This document shows, one piece after another, positions 12,943 through 13,583 of a stretch of DNA of 13,583 bases. The notes below the pieces were generated by a model. That model was not told where the DNA came from and ran no database searches. It worked only from the letters and a program-made list of their open reading frames with translations. Within the stretch, counting starts at the first letter, position 1. Every line of letters begins with the position of its first letter. The position numbers and the translations under genes are program-made. Origin of the DNA: an uncultured Bacilli bacterium (lineage in GTDB: Bacteria > Bacillota_I > Bacilli_A > RF39 > UBA660); contig CASRZP010000032.1 of NCBI GenBank assembly GCA_949440065.1, positions 1 through 13,583 of the forward strand, read 5' to 3'.

Positions 12943-13583
12943 TCATTTATCTAACATCTTTCCTAAGTCATAAAAACTTCCATCTTTTTTAGTAGCAATT
13001 ACTGTTCTAGCACTTCCAGTTATATAAGATACATCCGCATTATAAATGTCTACTACCTCACTAACATTAGCAATTTGTCCCATGGACTTAAAGTAGATAT
13101 TTCCTCCTTCATCTTTTTCACTAATCACTTCACTATATGGGCAATCTGATAAATCTTCATCATAGCCTTTAAATATATTGCTATATTCCACTGTCCCATC
13201 TTCCATTAAATAAATTAAAACAAGACCATGTATAGATTGTCCAACTTCTCCAAAGAAAACTTTTTTGATGTTTTTAGTAAAACCTATAATTTGATACTCT
13301 CTTCCTCCTAAAACATCATTATAATTAGGACAAATGTATCCTCCTAATTTGTGCCAATTAATTTTTAAACTTACACTTTGTAAGTCGCTATTAACTTTCA
13401 TTGCTAGTCCTGTATCATGATAAATATATTCATCAATTCTATATTTCGCATGTTCATAAGCGTTTAAACACTGATTAGGATCTACTTTCTTTATTTCCTC
13501 AGGTTTTCCATCACAAACACAAGGATCACATTCTTTTAATGATGTATTTTCATCTTGATTGGACGATGAAAATAAATACCCTT
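12943..13583 (-). CDS. Partial gene: probable surface protein, 5' end outside the window
   Basis: The frame is open from the TGA at 12943-12945 to the right edge, at least 212 residues. An ATG at 13399-13401 has no ribosome binding site and is not the true start: the 60 codons before it read as coherent protein. They include GYLFSSSNQDENTS, which looks like the exit of a signal or membrane segment, and a cysteine cluster CDPCVCDG. Further Cys residues (NQC, YIC, DCPYS) suggest an exported or lipid-anchored protein. The C-terminal domain has repeated strand-turn patterns (GLVLIYLMEDGTVEYSNIF, TVIATKKDGSFYDLGKML) typical of extracellular beta-sheet modules. I do not recognise a named family. 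Its promoter and N-terminus lie beyond the window. It has its own terminator and is transcribed towards cssRS. Confidence 0.85.
   Translation of the reverse strand, partial: GYLFSSSNQDENTSLKECDPCVCDGKPEEIKKVDPNQCLNAYEHAKYRIDEYIYHDTGLAMKVNSDLQSVSLKINWHKLGGYICPNYNDVLGGREYQIIGFTKNIKKVFFGEVGQSIHGLVLIYLMEDGTVEYSNIFKGYDEDLSDCPYSEVISEKDEGGNIYFKSMGQIANVSEVVDIYNADVSYITGSARTVIATKKDGSFYDLGKMLDK

Noticed and set aside
1..13583. CRISPR array, transposon ends, prophage genes or attachment site beside the tRNA
   Set aside because: No regularly spaced repeats, transposase or integrase was seen, and I noticed no copy of the tRNA 3' end elsewhere in the window.

Overview
The window is very AT-rich, gene-dense DNA with strong AGGAG-type ribosome binding sites, TTGACA/TATAAT and extended -10 promoters, and short U-tailed terminators. 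This points to a low-GC Gram-positive bacterium of the Bacilli/Erysipelotrichia kind, probably an uncultured gut-type lineage. TAA, TAG and TGA all end clear genes and tryptophan is TGG, so the standard bacterial code applies rather than the Mycoplasma code. No insertion sequence, integrase, CRISPR array or rRNA was seen.

Layout. (1) 1-758: mostly non-coding, with an elongator tRNA-Met on the minus strand that has its own promoter and a UUCG terminator. (2) 759-1765: an XRE regulator fused to about six membrane segments, translationally coupled to a 67-residue protein, ending in a terminator shared with the convergent gene. (3) 1794-2633, minus: a 279-residue protein I do not recognise. (4) 2771-5824, divergent from it: a tight three-gene operon with a PD-(D/E)XK nuclease-like protein, a membrane-anchored MutS-type ATPase and a pentapeptide-repeat protein. 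(5) 5879-7902: a second operon with a zinc ribbon, a DUF3781 protein, a rhodanese lipoprotein, a two-helix membrane protein and a second nuclease-like protein with a C-terminal accessory domain. It ends in a strong terminator. (6) 7994-9890: a NatAB-type ABC exporter pair. (7) 9883-10668, minus: a short-chain dehydrogenase overlapping natB tail to tail. (8) 10725-12655, minus: a two-component system closely resembling the Bacillus CssRS secretion-stress pair. (9) 12943 to the right edge, minus: a cut-off gene for a probable cell-surface protein, whose frame runs on past its internal ATG to the window end.

How it fits together. Several units concern the envelope: the CssRS-like sensor, the ABC exporter, the rhodanese lipoprotein, the XRE membrane regulator and the partial surface protein. 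The most unusual unit is operon 2771-5824, which joins a predicted nuclease, a MutS ATPase carrying several membrane helices and a 30-repeat pentapeptide beta-helix. I know no described system with this composition. Its role, whether DNA repair, topoisomerase protection or defence, is inference only.
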